Shown in pieces: positions 52,533-61,506 of a stretch of DNA of 64,000 bases. The notes under the pieces are model-generated. The model was not told the origin of the DNA, made no database searches, and saw only the letters and a program-made list of their open reading frames with translations. Positions within the stretch are counted from its first letter, which is position 1. Each line of letters starts with the position of its first letter. Source of the stretch: Crocinitomix sp. GTDB lineage: Bacteria; Bacteroidota; Bacteroidia; Flavobacteriales_D; Crocinitomicaceae. The translations under genes and the position numbers were made by a program. Where the stretch lies: assembly GCA_013138735.1 (NCBI GenBank), contig WTCE01000013.1, positions 1-64,000 of the forward strand, in the 5' to 3' direction.

Positions 52533-53432
52533 GATAAAAACATCCGAGTTAAATTTGAACATATCGTAAACACACCTGGAATTGCAGAACGTTTCAATAC
52601 GTATTGCGAAAAAAACCTCACAATTATCCCGAGTCGAAAAGGAATTAAAAAAGCCATCAAAAAGGGTGAATTACGTTTAAATGGTGCCGTTGTTGAAGGT
52701 GGTAGATGGCTGAAAGAAAACGACATTATAACGCTTGTTGCTTTAGAATTGACACCACCCAAAACCTATCACAAAACATTAGAAATTTGTTACGAGGATG
52801 AGGATTTGGCAGTAATTATTAAACCTGCAGGAATAAATGTCAGCGGGAACCAATTCAAAACCATTCAAAACGCCTTGCAATATAATTTGCGCCCTTCAAC
52901 AAAAGAAGATGCCTTGCAATGGCCTTTACCCGCTCACCGTTTAGATAATCAAACCACCGGACTCTTAATAATTGCAAAAACTAAAACAAGCCGCGTTCGA
53001 CTAGGCCAGGCTTTTGAAAATAAAACGATTCATAAAACATATCAAGCCGTTGTAATTGGCAAAACACCACATTCCGGCCGAATACATGTTCCAATCGCTA
53101 ATAAATCATCATTTTCTGCCTATCGTACTTTGAAAACTTTGCCCTCTCTCAAAAATGAATTTCTAAGTTTAGTAGAATTGGTTCCTGAAACTGGTCGAAC
53201 ACATCAACTAAGGATTCATTGTGCACATATGGGGCACCCAATATTGGGAGATAAACTATACGGAAGTCCTGATCTAATTCTAAAGCACAAAGGCTTATTT
53301 CTTTGCGCAACTAAACTTCAATTTCATCATCCCATTTCTGATGAAAAACTTGAATTCAACATTCCTGCTCCTAAAAAATTTGAAACAAGAATGGATAATG
53401 AAGCACGACGATTTGCCCTTAAAAACGCATAA
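52530..53432 (+). CDS. RluA-family pseudouridine synthase
   Basis: This 300-aa protein isomerises uridines in rRNA or tRNA. An N-terminal S4-like RNA-binding domain is seen as IPSRKGIKKAIKKGELRLNG. The catalytic motif HRLDNQTTGLLIIAK has the active-site Asp near residue 137. Later motifs are YQAVVIGKTPHSGRI and ETGRTHQLRIHCAHMGHPIL GDKLYG. No better start than TTG 52530 was found upstream of the S4 segment. It follows the aqpZ terminator. Target site unknown. Confidence 0.9.
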   Translation: MDKNIRVKFEHIVNTPGIAERFNTYCEKNLTIIPSRKGIKKAIKKGELRLNGAVVEGGRWLKENDIITLVALELTPPKTYHKTLEICYEDEDLAVIIKPAGINVSGNQFKTIQNALQYNLRPSTKEDALQWPLPAHRLDNQTTGLLIIAKTKTSRVRLGQAFENKTIHKTYQAVVIGKTPHSGRIHVPIANKSSFSAYRTLKTLPSLKNEFLSLVELVPETGRTHQLRIHCAHMGHPILGDKLYGSPDLILKHKGLFLCATKLQFHHPISDEKLEFNIPAPKKFETRMDNEARRFALKNA

Positions 53433-53486
53433 AACCTACATTAGTTTCATCAATTAAAATGAATTAAATTTAAAGAAAATGACGCT

Positions 53487-54038
53487 ATGAATAAATTGAT
53501 TCTTCCAATAATTTCCGCAATTCTACTCGGAGCATGCTCAGGTGCTCCTGCAGCAAACGAGAATATTGAAATGGTTGCAATTGACACAACTATTGAACAA
53601 GAGACTGAAACACAGTTAAATGAGGACACATTAGATACATTAGTGATTCCTGATGAGCTGGCTGAAATAGTTGAGTTAACAGACCTAAATGATAACGCCG
53701 CTTTAGCGGATTATATCGATTATATGAAGGAGGCTATGGAAAATGTCACTAATCCTGTCCGGGTGAAATATGTTGGATGTGATTTTGGGGATTATTTTCA
53801 CCTTTCGTTTACCGGTGCAAATGATTTGTATTTAGATTTTGGTGATGGCAATAATGACTTTGGTGCTTATCAATTATACGATCATTTAACATTTGAAGAC
53901 AATCCAGCCTATCTTGATAAAACCTTTGATTTGTATTGGGAATTCAAAGCTTCATCATTTTACTGCTGCGAAGGTGAGATGGAAAATGTCACCGCAATTA
54001 TACCATCAATTGTTAAACTTGAGTTGATTCAAGACTAG
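53487..54038 (+). CDS. hypothetical lipoprotein
   Basis: This 183-aa protein has a lipoprotein signal (MNKLILPIISAILLGACSG, Cys17) and an acidic, Thr-rich linker to residue 60. A beta-rich domain follows with an unusual pattern of Asp/Gly and aromatics (YLDFGDGNNDFGAYQLYD) and a CC pair near residue 158 (FYCCEGEMENV). No family is recognised. It has its own terminator at 54155-54187. Confidence 0.65.
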   Translation: MNKLILPIISAILLGACSGAPAANENIEMVAIDTTIEQETETQLNEDTLDTLVIPDELAEIVELTDLNDNAALADYIDYMKEAMENVTNPVRVKYVGCDFGDYFHLSFTGANDLYLDFGDGNNDFGAYQLYDHLTFEDNPAYLDKTFDLYWEFKASSFYCCEGEMENVTAIIPSIVKLELIQD

Positions 54039-54154
54039 AAATTGTCCATTCCTAAACAAAATCATGCCGTTAATAAAACATTGGCTTGTTTAAACATTCA
54101 ATTAGCCTACATTGCTCATGTAATTCAACCCTCCTACCTAACATTTAGTGAATT

Positions 54155-54187
54155 AAACCTTGTCATATCGACAGGGTTTTGTTTTTT
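54155..54187 (+). terminator. rho-independent terminator after the lipoprotein gene
   Basis: AAACCTTGTC (54155-54164) pairs with GACAGGGTTT (54170-54179) with one mismatch or G-U pair and a five-base loop, then TGTTTTTT. Confidence 0.75.
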
Positions 54188-54240
54188 CCGAACAATATGT
54201 TTTTCTAATTGTTCTATCTTAGAATCAAAAAGGTACACAA

Positions 54241-54408
54241 ATGTTTAAGCTCTTTAAAAAGAAATCACCTGTCGATAAAATGTATAACCAATACGAAAAA
54301 TTACTGGCAGAAGCGCATCAACTTTCGACAATAAACAGAACAGCAAGTGATGAGAAGACAGCTGAAGCGAATGCCATTTTGGATAAAATTGACGCCCTAA
54401 AGAATTAA
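54241..54408 (+). CDS. Lacal_2735-family small protein, 55 aa
   Basis: The ORF starts MFKLFKKKSPVDKMYNQYEK LLAEAHQLSTINRTASDEKT and ends AILDKIDALKN. The order (basic amphipathic start, K-K-x-x-x-Y-E-K-L-L, A-H-x-L-S-T-x-N-R-x-A-S-D-E-K) is that of the small Lacal_2735 proteins known in Flavobacteriales, which have no assigned function. It ends five bases before the SRPBCC gene. Confidence 0.8.
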   Translation: MFKLFKKKSPVDKMYNQYEKLLAEAHQLSTINRTASDEKTAEANAILDKIDALKN

Positions 54409-54413
54409 TAAGT

Positions 54414-54884
54414 ATGGCCTTTTATCAGAAAGAAGTTAGCCAAGTCGTTAATGGGAGTTTAGACGAAGTTTGGGATTTCATTTCATCTCCAAAAAACCTA
54501 AAAGAAATAACACCTGATTACATGGGCTTTGACGTTACGTCAAAAAATACACCCGAAAAAATGTACCCCGGTTTAGTTATTAGCTATAAAGTAAAACCTG
54601 TGGCAGGCATTAAGACAACTTGGGTAACAGAAATCACTCAAGTCAGTCATAAAAAATATTTTGTAGATGAACAACGGATTGGTCCTTATAAAATGTGGCA
54701 TCACCAACACATGATTGAGCCAATGGAAAATGGATATGTATTGATGACCGATATTGTTAGCTATAGTCCTCCATTTGGTTTTTTAGGAGCGATTGCCAAT
54801 GGACTTATAATAAAGAAAAAGTTGAACGAGATTTTTGACTATCGCAGAGTGGCATTGGAAAAAAGATTTCCGCCGTTAGACTAA
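54414..54884 (+). CDS. SRPBCC-family (START-like) protein
   Basis: This 156-aa protein has the helix-grip fold: GSLDEVWDFISSPKNLKEIT PDYMGFDVTS with a hydrophobic ligand pocket, and the C-terminal helix GFLGAIANGLIIKKKLNEIF DYRRVALEKRF. Relatives bind lipids or polyketides and are often annotated as cyclase or cell-division inhibitor-like (SRPBCC). It lies five bases behind the Lacal_2735 gene, so they may be co-expressed. Ligand unknown. Confidence 0.75.
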   Translation: MAFYQKEVSQVVNGSLDEVWDFISSPKNLKEITPDYMGFDVTSKNTPEKMYPGLVISYKVKPVAGIKTTWVTEITQVSHKKYFVDEQRIGPYKMWHHQHMIEPMENGYVLMTDIVSYSPPFGFLGAIANGLIIKKKLNEIFDYRRVALEKRFPPLD

Positions 54885-54888
54885 CGTT

Positions 54889-55650
54889 TTAAAATTCCAA
54901 AGGTTTATTACTAATTGCTGATCTTTTAATTTCTAATTTGTTTTCATCCATTAAAAGAATTTCTATCCAGCCAATTGAATAACATTCAGTCGTCTCAAAT
55001 TTTCTGAAAATTAAATACGTTGTTTCATCTGTTGGAATTGGAAAACATGTTGGCTCAGTGATTGTAATGTCACAAATTAGACTATCAGAATCATCTGTAA
55101 ATCTACATTCCATATATTCAGAACCAGAGGTTGCCAATTCTAAATAGCCATAGCCATTTGTAGACCAATCAACCTGCTTAGGTTGAAATGCATCTCCTTC
55201 AGAGTAGGTTTTAGGATTATTAGCTTCGATACCTGAAAACATAGCTCCCTCTCTTTGACAACCAGTGGTCAACCTACGTTCCAATCTTGGAAAACCTACC
55301 CCATTTAACCAATAAGGCGTTTCTGTATAATAATTATCTCCCGAATTTGAAATTTCCAAGACTGAAAACAAAGGATTTGTAGTTTCTAAAAAAACGCCCC
55401 ATACCTCGATACCAGTACCAGAATCAATACTGTCTCGTGTGCTCGTGAGTTTCAAATCCGCAACATCATCACAATCTAAATCAATATTCGCAATATCAGC
55501 TTCTAAACCTTCCAAGTTAATTCCTTCAATCATTATATCATGCGTTAAAACCGTCATTCGCTTTTCAGAACCTGCAGCATACTTATCGTAGTTACTTTTT
55601 TTACAAGAAAAAAATACGAGTGCGATTAGAAAAAAAGAATAATATTTCAT
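54889..55650 (-). CDS. hypothetical lipoprotein
   Basis: This 253-aa protein has the lipoprotein signal MKYYSFFLIALVFFSCKKSN. An upstream ATG at 55674 (MSNTKLER) is in frame but lies within the promoter's -7 box region, which supports the start at ATG 55650. The mature part carries Asp-rich strands (IANIDLDCDDVADLKLTSTR), Cys residues in TTGCQREGAMFSG and repeated beta-strands. No domain is identified. Confidence 0.65.
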   Translation of the reverse strand: MKYYSFFLIALVFFSCKKSNYDKYAAGSEKRMTVLTHDIMIEGINLEGLEADIANIDLDCDDVADLKLTSTRDSIDSGTGIEVWGVFLETTNPLFSVLEISNSGDNYYTETPYWLNGVGFPRLERRLTTGCQREGAMFSGIEANNPKTYSEGDAFQPKQVDWSTNGYGYLELATSGSEYMECRFTDDSDSLICDITITEPTCFPIPTDETTYLIFRKFETTECYSIGWIEILLMDENKLEIKRSAISNKPLEF

Positions 55651-55671
55651 GCGTTCAAGTTTTGTGTTACT

Positions 55672-55702
55672 CAAATATAGTTGAAAGTGTACGTATTAAC
55701 AA
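55672..55702 (-). promoter_or_regulatory. Bacteroidota promoter of the minus-strand lipoprotein
   Basis: On the minus strand, TTG at 55700-55702 is followed after 20 bases by TATATTTG at 55672-55679. The start of transcription would be near 55665, about 15 bases before ATG 55650. This decides that the upstream ATG at 55674 is not the real start. Confidence 0.55.
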
Positions 55703-55767
55703 AAGGCTTTTTTGACAAAAAAAAGAATTTTATACCTTTCAAGCAAATCGATTTGCTACTTAAGCTT

Positions 55768-56004
55768 ATGAAAAACGCCAATAAATGTCCTAAATGTGGC
55801 AGCAAAGAAATCTATACGGATGAAGGCCAAAAGAAACGTGGAGAACCCGAAACAATTGCTATTTCAAATTGGTCGCGCCTTTTTATTGACACCTATATTT
55901 GTACAAATTGTGGATATACGGAAGAATATGTGCGGCAAACAGATCTGCAAGATTCAAAAAAAATGCAGAAGCTAAAAGACAGTTATAAAAAAAAGATCTT
56001 GTAA
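55768..56004 (+). CDS. small zinc-ribbon protein
   Basis: The 78-aa product, MKNANKCPKCGSKEIYTDEG QKKRGEPETIAISNWSRLFI DTYICTNCGYTEEYVRQTDL then a basic helix, has two CxxC knuckles (CPKC and CTNC), a zinc ribbon like transcription-factor or ribosome-associated mini-proteins. I chose ATG 55768 rather than a TTG 29 codons upstream, which has no good start context and overlaps the divergent promoter. Function unknown. Confidence 0.65.
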   Translation: MKNANKCPKCGSKEIYTDEGQKKRGEPETIAISNWSRLFIDTYICTNCGYTEEYVRQTDLQDSKKMQKLKDSYKKKIL

Positions 56005-56117
56005 TAAAAATGAACAATTTGCGTCCAATAATAGTTATCTTAGTACAACACAAATTTGATCACCCTCAATACTAACACACCTCAACTATTTCTTGGCTCT
56101 TTTCGCCAAGTGCAATT

Positions 56118-57242
56118 ATGAAAAAATTGAAGCCTCAATCAGGATTTGTCTTTACCGAATATATTGAACCTAATCAGGAACCTTTTGATAAATTTTTTGA
56201 CATTTTTAAGGAGATCATTACCTACACTTCAGGTGATGTGGATGAAGCCTTGGATTGGTTAGCGCATTTGGACAAAGAATATAAAATAAGTACAGACGAT
56301 TATAATTTAGATGATTTTATTGCTGATTTGAAGAAAAGAGGTTTCTTGAAAGATGATGACGATCCAGATAAAAAAGGCGGAATGGTGATTACTGCAAAGA
56401 CGGAAAGAGCAATTCGTAAAAATGCCTTGAATCAAATTTTTGGCAAATTGCGTAAATCTGGCCGTGGAAATCACAACACTAAACATGTAGGTGACGGCGG
56501 TGAACAAAGTGGTGAGTTTCGAAATTATGTTTTTGGTGATGCCTTGGGGCAAATTGCAGTGACTGAAAGTATCAAAAACGCACAAATCAATAATGGTATG
56601 GATACATTCCAATTAAATGAAAGCGATTTAGTTGTTAATGAAACACATCATAAAGCTCAAATGAGCACTGTGCTAATGATTGACATTAGTCATAGTATGA
56701 TTTTATATGGTGAAGATCGAATTACACCAGCCAAAAAAGTGGCCATGGCGCTTGTAGAATTAATTCGTAGTAGGTATCCAAAAGACACACTTGACATTCT
56801 GGTTTTTGGGAATGATGCTTGGCCAATAAAAGTGAAAGATTTGCCTTATTTACAAGTGGGACCTTATCATACCAATACCGTTGCTGGAATTCAACTGGCT
56901 TTAGATTTATTGAGAAGAAAAAAGAATACAAACAAACAAATTTTCATGATTACAGATGGGAAGCCAAGTTGTTTACGTTTACCAAATGGAGAGTATTATC
57001 AAAATAGCTTTGGACTGGATGATTTTATTACAGACAAATGCTACAATATGGCTAGACAAGCCAGAAAATTACAAATTCCAATTACCACATTTATGATCGC
57101 TCAAGATGATTATTTGATGGAGTTTGTAGAAAAATTTACTAAAGAGAATCGTGGTAAAGCTTTTTATACAGGCTTAAAAGGTTTGGGTGAAATGATTTTT
57201 GAAGATTATGAAACGAATCGAAAAAAGAGACTAAAAGGGTAA
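56118..57242 (+). CDS. VWA-domain protein, partner of a MoxR-like ATPase
   Basis: This 374-aa protein has a C-terminal von Willebrand A domain. The MIDAS motif is DISHSM in MSTVLMIDISHSMILYGEDR (about residue 193), with Thr and Asp at TVAGIQLALD and FMITDGKPSC. The N-terminal 180 residues are helical. VWA proteins in bacteria work with MoxR-type AAA ATPases to insert metals or mature enzymes. The ATPase gene follows 163 bp downstream in the same orientation. No signal peptide, so cytoplasmic. Confidence 0.8.
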   Translation: MKKLKPQSGFVFTEYIEPNQEPFDKFFDIFKEIITYTSGDVDEALDWLAHLDKEYKISTDDYNLDDFIADLKKRGFLKDDDDPDKKGGMVITAKTERAIRKNALNQIFGKLRKSGRGNHNTKHVGDGGEQSGEFRNYVFGDALGQIAVTESIKNAQINNGMDTFQLNESDLVVNETHHKAQMSTVLMIDISHSMILYGEDRITPAKKVAMALVELIRSRYPKDTLDILVFGNDAWPIKVKDLPYLQVGPYHTNTVAGIQLALDLLRRKKNTNKQIFMITDGKPSCLRLPNGEYYQNSFGLDDFITDKCYNMARQARKLQIPITTFMIAQDDYLMEFVEKFTKENRGKAFYTGLKGLGEMIFEDYETNRKKRLKG

Positions 57243-57405
57243 AAGAGTATTTAGTCGTTAGTCCCTAGGATTTAGAAAAAAAGCACTAGGCACCGTAATA
57301 ATTACATATCGACAATCATTATTTATCATTGAAATTTGAATAATTGCTAAAACGAACGACTTAATAAAATTGACTAAGTACTAACGACTTGAGAATAAAG
57401 ACTAA

Positions 57406-58854
57406 ATGAACAAAATAAAAACATTAGGCGAATTAAAGGCCGCGGGATATTCAACCCAAAGTATAAAAGCTGAATTGCGTAAAAATTTAATTGAGAAACT
57501 ACAAGCCAACGAACCTGCTTTTGAAGGAATAATTGGATACGATAGCACTGTTCTACCACAATTAGAACGCGCAATCTTATCGCAGCATAACATTAACTTA
57601 TTAGGATTGCGAGGGCAAGCCAAAACAAGGCTAGCACGCGGACTCGTAAACCTGTTAGATGAATGGATGCCAATAATTGATGGATCAGAAGTGAATGACG
57701 ATCCTTTTGAACCTATCTCTAATTTTGGAATTGAAAAAGTTAAGGAACTAGGCGACAAAACACCAATTGCTTGGATTCACCGCAGTCAACGGTTTTTTGA
57801 AAAGCTCGCTACACCAGACGTAACGGTGGCTGACTTAATCGGGGATGTTGATCCGATTAAAGCCGCGAATCTAAAACTATCTTATGCGGATGAAAGGGTG
57901 ATTCATTATGGAATGATTCCACGTGCTAACCGTTGTATCTTCGTAATTAATGAATTACCAGATTTACAGGCTCGCATCCAAGTTGCACTCTTCAATATCT
58001 TACAAGAAGGAGATATTCAAATTCGTGGATTTCAAATTCGATTGAATTTGGATTTGCAATTTATTTTCACTGCAAACCCTGAAGATTATACGAATCGTGG
58101 AAGTATTGTTACCCCACTAAAGGATCGAATTGGATCTCAAATTCTAACGCACTACCCGATTAATCGGGATATTGCAAGAGCGATTACCACGCAAGAATCC
58201 AAAATCAATGAAACTTTAATTGAAAAGATTCATGTTCCAGAATTAGTAAAGATTCTTATAGAACAAATTAGTTTTGAAGCTAGAACTAGTGAATTTATTG
58301 ATGTGAAAAGTGGTATTTCTGCCCGAATGGCAATTACCGCTTATGAAAATTTAATGAGTTCAGCCGAGTTACGCTTAATCAAAAGTGGTGAAAAATCAAC
58401 TACAGTTCGCATGAACGATTTGTTGGGTGTCATTCCTGCAATTACAGGTAAAGTAGAGTTGGTTTATGAAGGCGAGCAAGAAGGTTCAGAGGAAGTAGCG
58501 CTATTATTAATTGGAAGTGCAATTAAAACGCTTTTTGCAGAATACTTCATGGAGATAAAGAAATTGGCAAAACCAGGTGAATACGAATCTTTTGATCAAC
58601 TCACAGAATGGTTTATCAATAATCCTGGGTTTGAATTAATTAATGAAAGCAAGAATGAAGAATTTAATGCGGCAATTAATTCGATCACTCCACTGACGGA
58701 TATCCTTGAAAAATTTCAGTCCAATTTGCCAGAAGCAGACAAAATATTTGTCAAGGAATTTGTGCTTTGGGCCATGGTAGAATATAAAAAATTAGCCAAA
58801 AAGAAATTTGATGAAGGCTACGAATTCGAAGATACGATTATGCAGGGATACTAA
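57406..58854 (+). CDS. MoxR/magnesium-chelatase-like AAA+ ATPase
   Basis: This 482-aa ATPase has a Walker A loop LLGLRGQAKTRLARGL (about residue 66) and Walker B RCIFVINELPDLQARIQ (about 178). A Mg-chelatase I-like sensor follows (LQFIFTANPEDYTNRGSIVT PLKDRIGSQI), and the lid runs to residue 340. The C-terminal 140 residues are helical. The partner VWA protein lies just upstream. Together they resemble MoxR-VWA chaperone pairs. The client is unknown. Confidence 0.85.
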   Translation: MNKIKTLGELKAAGYSTQSIKAELRKNLIEKLQANEPAFEGIIGYDSTVLPQLERAILSQHNINLLGLRGQAKTRLARGLVNLLDEWMPIIDGSEVNDDPFEPISNFGIEKVKELGDKTPIAWIHRSQRFFEKLATPDVTVADLIGDVDPIKAANLKLSYADERVIHYGMIPRANRCIFVINELPDLQARIQVALFNILQEGDIQIRGFQIRLNLDLQFIFTANPEDYTNRGSIVTPLKDRIGSQILTHYPINRDIARAITTQESKINETLIEKIHVPELVKILIEQISFEARTSEFIDVKSGISARMAITAYENLMSSAELRLIKSGEKSTTVRMNDLLGVIPAITGKVELVYEGEQEGSEEVALLLIGSAIKTLFAEYFMEIKKLAKPGEYESFDQLTEWFINNPGFELINESKNEEFNAAINSITPLTDILEKFQSNLPEADKIFVKEFVLWAMVEYKKLAKKKFDEGYEFEDTIMQGY

Positions 58855-58925
58855 ATTGGCTGTTTCATCTAACATGTGCAAAATCAATTGTAAATTATTT
58901 TGTGTATCTTTTCTGTAGATTATTT

Positions 58926-59330
58926 ATGAAGAAATGCATTTTTTCAGGTGGTGTAATTGAGAAAATCAGTGATTTTATTATGCTGATTACCTTTGATAAC
59001 AAAAGAGCAATTACGGTCGCGGACATGAAGGAAATCACAAAAATTCGGCATGAATTATTTGGCGATAAAAAATATTGTACACTCATAGATTGTCGGAAAG
59101 ACTTTATAAACTTCTCTTCTGATGCCACTACCTATATTGCAAATCATCCACGGATAAATGAACAAAGAATAGCAGAAGCGGTATTCGTGAAAAATGTCGG
59201 TCAAAGTCTCGGTGGACAACTTTATATTAAATTGTTTAAACCTAAAAGCGAGACAAAATTATTCTACAAGGAAGAAAATGCAATCGCGTGGTTAAATAAA
59301 CAATATGCAGCATTCAATAAAGAGGCCTAA
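58926..59330 (+). CDS. DUF7793-like (STAS-type) hypothetical protein
   Basis: This 134-aa protein (MKKCIFSGGVIEKISDFIML) has a strand-helix pattern like STAS/SpoIIAA proteins: FDNKRAITVADMKEITKIRH, YCTLIDCRKDFINFSSDATT, and ALKNV-like strands around IAEAVFVKNVGQSLGGQLYI. It ends with a helix EENAIAWLNKQYAAF. ATG 58926 chosen over an upstream ATG at 58902. Function is unknown. Confidence 0.55.
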   Translation: MKKCIFSGGVIEKISDFIMLITFDNKRAITVADMKEITKIRHELFGDKKYCTLIDCRKDFINFSSDATTYIANHPRINEQRIAEAVFVKNVGQSLGGQLYIKLFKPKSETKLFYKEENAIAWLNKQYAAFNKEA

Positions 59331-59488
59331 AGAATTTTAAAATTCGAGTTTTTGACTTTTATGTAAAACGAATGTCCTTCCTCTCAGGTTCTCCATTAAA
59401 TCGAAAACATATTGGGCGTTCTGACTTCTCTTCAGTTTGAATGTCTTGTAAAAATGAACCTTGTTATAACTGCGCTGTATAAATTGAT

Positions 59489-59953
59489 ATGAAACATCTG
59501 TTAATCTTGGTTCTCTTTATGCTTGCCGGGGTCACAGTTATGGCTCAAAATGAATTAAAAAACATTACACTAGGCAAATCACAGATGGCCGGCGGAACGG
59601 AATCTAGTGGTATAACAACAACATTGACTTATACATTTATATCTAATGAGGCAGTTAAAATGTTGCATATCCAATTTAAAGAAAAACCGCTAATGCTTGA
59701 TGCAAAGGACACCATTGTGATCTTTTTCATTACTCATAGTCCTTACGGCGGTAGTTTAGGCGGGCCTCCTGTGCACGGCGTATATGAAGACAAGACTTCC
59801 TTTTCAGCCTATTATAGAAATGGAAGCTATCGCGTTAGCGTGAATACGGAATTAGAATTTAAACGTGCGGCCACATATCGCTATAAGAAAAAGAAATATA
59901 TCGCTAAGCGCAAAACAGAAATTGATTTTGATAATTATAACTATGCCCCTTAA
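59489..59953 (+). CDS. secreted hypothetical protein
   Basis: A signal peptide (MKHLLILVLFMLAGVTVMA) precedes 135 residues with strand-rich composition (TTTLTYTFISNEAVKMLHIQ, KDTIVIFFITHSPYGGSLGG) and a basic C-terminal part (RYKKKKYIAKRKTEID). No family recognised. No T9SS tail. Confidence 0.6.
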   Translation: MKHLLILVLFMLAGVTVMAQNELKNITLGKSQMAGGTESSGITTTLTYTFISNEAVKMLHIQFKEKPLMLDAKDTIVIFFITHSPYGGSLGGPPVHGVYEDKTSFSAYYRNGSYRVSVNTELEFKRAATYRYKKKKYIAKRKTEIDFDNYNYAP

Positions 59954-60099
59954 GGTTTTTTAACGCAAATCGGCTAAACAAAATCAGTTGAATTGTAACT
60001 CTCTACATTTTTAACATTTGTCAACATCCTTTAACAATTCTTTAGAATTCGGGGTAACCGCTTGTCATATCTTTAACTAAACACATTAACACAAAAGAT

Positions 60100-60591
60100 A
60101 TGTCCATTAGAAAATTATTCATCACGTTAGTAGCCTTAAGCGCTTTATTTGCATGTGAAAAATATAAAGAAGGCCCCAACATTAGTTTAAAATCTGAAGA
60201 AGCGCGACTTGCTCGTAAATGGCAGGTTCAAACTGCTCACTATTCTTTATTCTCAGATAATCCCACCGCCGGAGATGATCAAACTTATATCTGGCAAAAC
60301 CTTAAAATCGAAATCAAAAAAGACAAATCCTATTCCTTAGAAAACTTTAATATAGCGCTAACCGAAAAAACAATTGAAACGGGCACTTGGGAATTTACCG
60401 AAGATTTGTTAATGTTAAAAACTTCAGGAACCGCTAAGCGCTATAATGTGGAAACCGATAACCTTTTAAGCGAAGGAGGTAAAAATAGCACTTGGCGCAT
60501 AACCCGACTAACTAAAAAAGATTGGTGGGTTTGGTATCAAAATCAAGTTGATCCCCCATGGGTTTATTTTAAAATGAAGGCTTTTAAATAG
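60100..60591 (+). CDS. hypothetical lipocalin-like lipoprotein
   Basis: This 163-aa lipoprotein (MSIRKLFITLVALSALFACE, Cys19) has a beta-barrel-like mature part: LARKWQVQTAHYSLFSDN, YIWQNLKIEIKKDKSYSLEN, TIETGTWEFTEDLLMLKTSG, STWRITRLTKKDWWVWYQNQ. The G-x-W opening (ARKWQV) and repeated strands resemble lipocalin-like DUF4923/DUF5004-type lipoproteins of Bacteroidota. Ligand unknown. Confidence 0.65.
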   Translation: MSIRKLFITLVALSALFACEKYKEGPNISLKSEEARLARKWQVQTAHYSLFSDNPTAGDDQTYIWQNLKIEIKKDKSYSLENFNIALTEKTIETGTWEFTEDLLMLKTSGTAKRYNVETDNLLSEGGKNSTWRITRLTKKDWWVWYQNQVDPPWVYFKMKAFK

Positions 60592-60666
60592 TGATTAGTT
60601 TTACGTGTTAGGTGTATTGCTTTTAACATTTAAGTGAGTCACTAGACAAAAAAATGTGAACTCTTT

Positions 60667-60757
60667 GTACTTCGACGGACTCAAAACAGTGCTGAACATT
60701 AACTCATTTACCCAGCGTCAAATCGAATTGAACATTGAACATTCATAATTGAACCTA
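60667..60757. repeat. interspersed-repeat remnants and AACATTG tandem
   Basis: GTACTTCGACGGACTCAAAACAG and following bases (60667-60697) look like a damaged copy of the CTTCGAC-GAGCTC intergenic repeat found in many bacteria. Near 60725-60757 TTGAACATTGAACATTCATAATTG is a short degenerate tandem. A better-preserved copy of both elements occurs at 61421-61498. Confidence 0.5.
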
Positions 60758-61240
60758 AATCACATCAAAATCATCAATCACACCATCTCCTACCCCCGCC
60801 GTTACAGGACTTTTAGTCCCTTTAAAATCACGAACAGCTTGCACAAGTAATACGATTGAAAAAGCTAAAGAAGTTAAGCCAAACAACAACCATAATACGT
60901 ACATGACCGGCAGACTATTTGATGTTCCGCTGGCAATATAGAAAACATTAATTAGCGCAAATAAAACGCTTATAATAATACCCAAAATTGAAATAACCTT
61001 AACGGTTAGCCTATTAATCTTTTTGAAGTTTCCGATATACAAACCCACAAAAAATAAACCTATCAGAATCATAAAAAAGGCACCATTCTTACCTATGTTT
61101 TTCATACCAGCGTGAATTTCCTCATATTGATAATACCCTCCAGAGCTCCACATTAGCTCTTGTAATTGATTATTAATATAAGAGCCATACTTGAAAATCC
61201 CAAAACTTGCTATGATTCCAATTATATTTAATGCTCTCAT
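60755..61240 (-). CDS. small multi-pass membrane protein
   Basis: The 161-aa protein has four hydrophobic segments (ALNIIGIIASFGIFKYG, GAFFMILIGLFFVGLYIG, VISILGIIISVLFALINVFY, YVLWLLFGLTSLAFSIVLLV) and a short acidic C-terminus ending in DGVIDDFDVI. No family is recognised. Confidence 0.6.
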   Translation of the reverse strand: MRALNIIGIIASFGIFKYGSYINNQLQELMWSSGGYYQYEEIHAGMKNIGKNGAFFMILIGLFFVGLYIGNFKKINRLTVKVISILGIIISVLFALINVFYIASGTSNSLPVMYVLWLLFGLTSLAFSIVLLVQAVRDFKGTKSPVTAGVGDGVIDDFDVI

Positions 61241-61420
61241 TTCGTCTTTTTTTAAGGTCTATTTTTATTTTTGCTGAACCAAAGTTAATCACTCGGCTGA
61301 AAATACAATTAGCGAATCAAAAGTTGCTTCGTTGAATATGCAATGGTAATTTAAAAAGGCTATTTTAAATTTACAGGACTAGAATTAATCCAAATGCGAA
61401 TTCTGCCCTAACTAAGTCAA

Positions 61421-61498
61421 ATCGAATTGTACATTGAAAATTGTACATTGCACATTGCACATTGATAAATACACACTTCGACGAGCTCAGGGCGACGC
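61421..61498. repeat. tandem GTACATTG/GCACATTG repeats and a CTTCGAC-GAGCTC element
   Basis: ATTGTACATTGAAAATTGTA at about 61425 continues as GTACATTG and two GCACATTG copies, then CACTTCGACGAGCTCAGGGC plus GACGC at 61474-61498. The latter is the palindromic intergenic repeat common in bacterial genomes. The acetyltransferase gene begins 8 bases downstream. Confidence 0.6.
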
Positions 61499-61506
61499 AT
61501 TGAAAA

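Noticed and set aside
57243-57405. Inverted repeat AGTCGTTAGT/ACTAACGACT between VWA and ATPase genes
   Set aside because: The arms are only 10 bp and over 100 bp apart in AT-rich DNA; it is not clearly above chance.
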